Origin: Acidimicrobiia bacterium
GTDB lineage: Bacteria; Actinomycetota; Acidimicrobiia; UBA5794; JAOTWH01
Length of the DNA: 5,116 nt
NCBI GenBank assembly: GCA_029863035.1
Contig: JAOTWH010000161.1
Coordinates: 1-5,116 of the forward strand
Direction of reading: 5' to 3'
How positions within the stretch are numbered: the first letter of the stretch is position 1; every line of letters starts with the position of its first letter. This document shows, in pieces, positions 4,568 through 5,116 of this stretch. The position numbers were made by a program, and so were the translations under genes. Under the pieces are notes generated by a model that did not search any database, was not told where the DNA came from, and worked only from the letters and a program-made list of their open reading frames with translations.

Positions 4568-5116
4568 GTGGCCTATCAGCGCGAAGATATAGAGCAGGTT
4601 CGGGCAGCTACCAATCTGGTCGATCTGGTCTCCGAGGTAACGAAGGTAAAGAAGGGGGGCCGTTCAACAACGGCCATCTGCCCGTTCCATCAGGAGAAAA
4701 CTCCTTCGCTCAGCATCGACGCCGCTCGAGGCCTCTACCACTGCTTCGGATGTGGCCGCAGTGGAGACATATTCCGCTTCGTGGAAGAGACCCAGGCTCT
4801 GGGATTCAGCGACGCCGTAGAGCTCCTGGCCCGCAGAGCGGGAATCACGCTTCGGGTCGATCCCGAGGCAGCCCAGAAGCGGGGGAGGCGTGAGGCGTTG
4901 GTGGCAGTTGTCGAGCACGCCGTAGCGTTCTTCCACGAGACCCTGAGCAAGGCGCCCGAGGCTGGGGGAGCTCGCAGCTATCTGCGGGGTCGCGGCTACG
5001 ACGCCGACATCGTCGACAAGTTCCTCATCGGCTACGCCCCAGATCGGTGGGATGCACTGGTCAGTCACCTCAAGGCGAAGAACATCAAAGAGGAAGCGAT
5101 GGTCGCGGCGGGCGTG
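4568..5116 (+). CDS. dnaG: DNA primase DnaG, 5' part (runs off the window)
   Basis: DnaG synthesises RNA primers for replication, working with the replicative helicase at the fork. The 183 codons present stay open to the last base, so the gene is cut by the window edge rather than broken. The N-terminal CHC2 zinc-binding domain is canonical: Cys38-x2-His41-x17-Cys59-x2-Cys62, inside ICPFHQEKTPS and YHCFGCGRSGD. The following EAVELLA-like helix appears as DAVELLARRAG (about 80-90). The start of the catalytic core, LRGRGYDADIVDKFLIGYAPDRW, lies at about 143-165. The TOPRIM catalytic core and helicase-binding domain lie beyond the window. GTG at 4568 gives the expected short lead before the zinc domain and has TACACT 7 nt upstream. 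In several Actinobacteria dgt sits next to dnaG; here glyS directly precedes it. Confidence 0.96.
   Translation, partial: MAYQREDIEQVRAATNLVDLVSEVTKVKKGGRSTTAICPFHQEKTPSLSIDAARGLYHCFGCGRSGDIFRFVEETQALGFSDAVELLARRAGITLRVDPEAAQKRGRREALVAVVEHAVAFFHETLSKAPEAGGARSYLRGRGYDADIVDKFLIGYAPDRWDALVSHLKAKNIKEEAMVAAGV

Overview
This window is a piece of a GC-rich (about 60% by eye) bacterial chromosome. It is most likely actinobacterial, perhaps from an Acidimicrobiia-like lineage. That placement is inferred from three things: the order recO-uppS-glyS-dnaG, the single-chain dimeric glycyl-tRNA synthetase, and the many genes that look leaderless with ATG or GTG starts. No rRNA, tRNA, CRISPR array, insertion sequence or phage gene is visible.

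Layout. Positions 1-88 hold two short heptanucleotide arrays, CTCGTTT and then CGAATAA, which face each other as an imperfect inverted pair. Two minus-strand genes follow: a pterin-4a-carbinolamine dehydratase (89-364) and a secreted six-bladed beta-propeller of SMP-30/NHL type (435-1487). A perfect 15-bp hairpin separates them. The divergent gap 1488-1640 carries a 29-bp tandem duplication. To its right all genes are on the plus strand: recO (1641-2360), uppS (2353-3048, overlapping recO by 8 nt), a 176-nt gap with a probable terminator, glyS (3225-4538), and the 5' part of dnaG (4568 to the window edge).

How the genes relate. The right half is a housekeeping block for recombinational repair (RecO), undecaprenyl carrier synthesis for the cell wall (UppS), tRNA-Gly charging (GlyS) and replication priming (DnaG). 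recO and uppS are almost certainly co-transcribed and translationally coupled. The left half is accessory: an orphan pterin dehydratase and an exported propeller enzyme or binding protein of unknown substrate.

Most notable pattern. Four of the six genes (the dehydratase, recO, glyS, dnaG) have a TANNNT -10-like box ending exactly 6 or 7 nt before the start codon and no well-placed Shine-Dalgarno, which predicts leaderless transcripts. The secreted propeller gene instead has a strong GAGGAG ribosome binding site, and uppS starts inside recO. I found no clear novel defence or mobile system. The points worth a second look are the leaderless promoters, the inverted heptamer arrays, the 29-bp duplication and the conserved metal-site pattern of the exported propeller.
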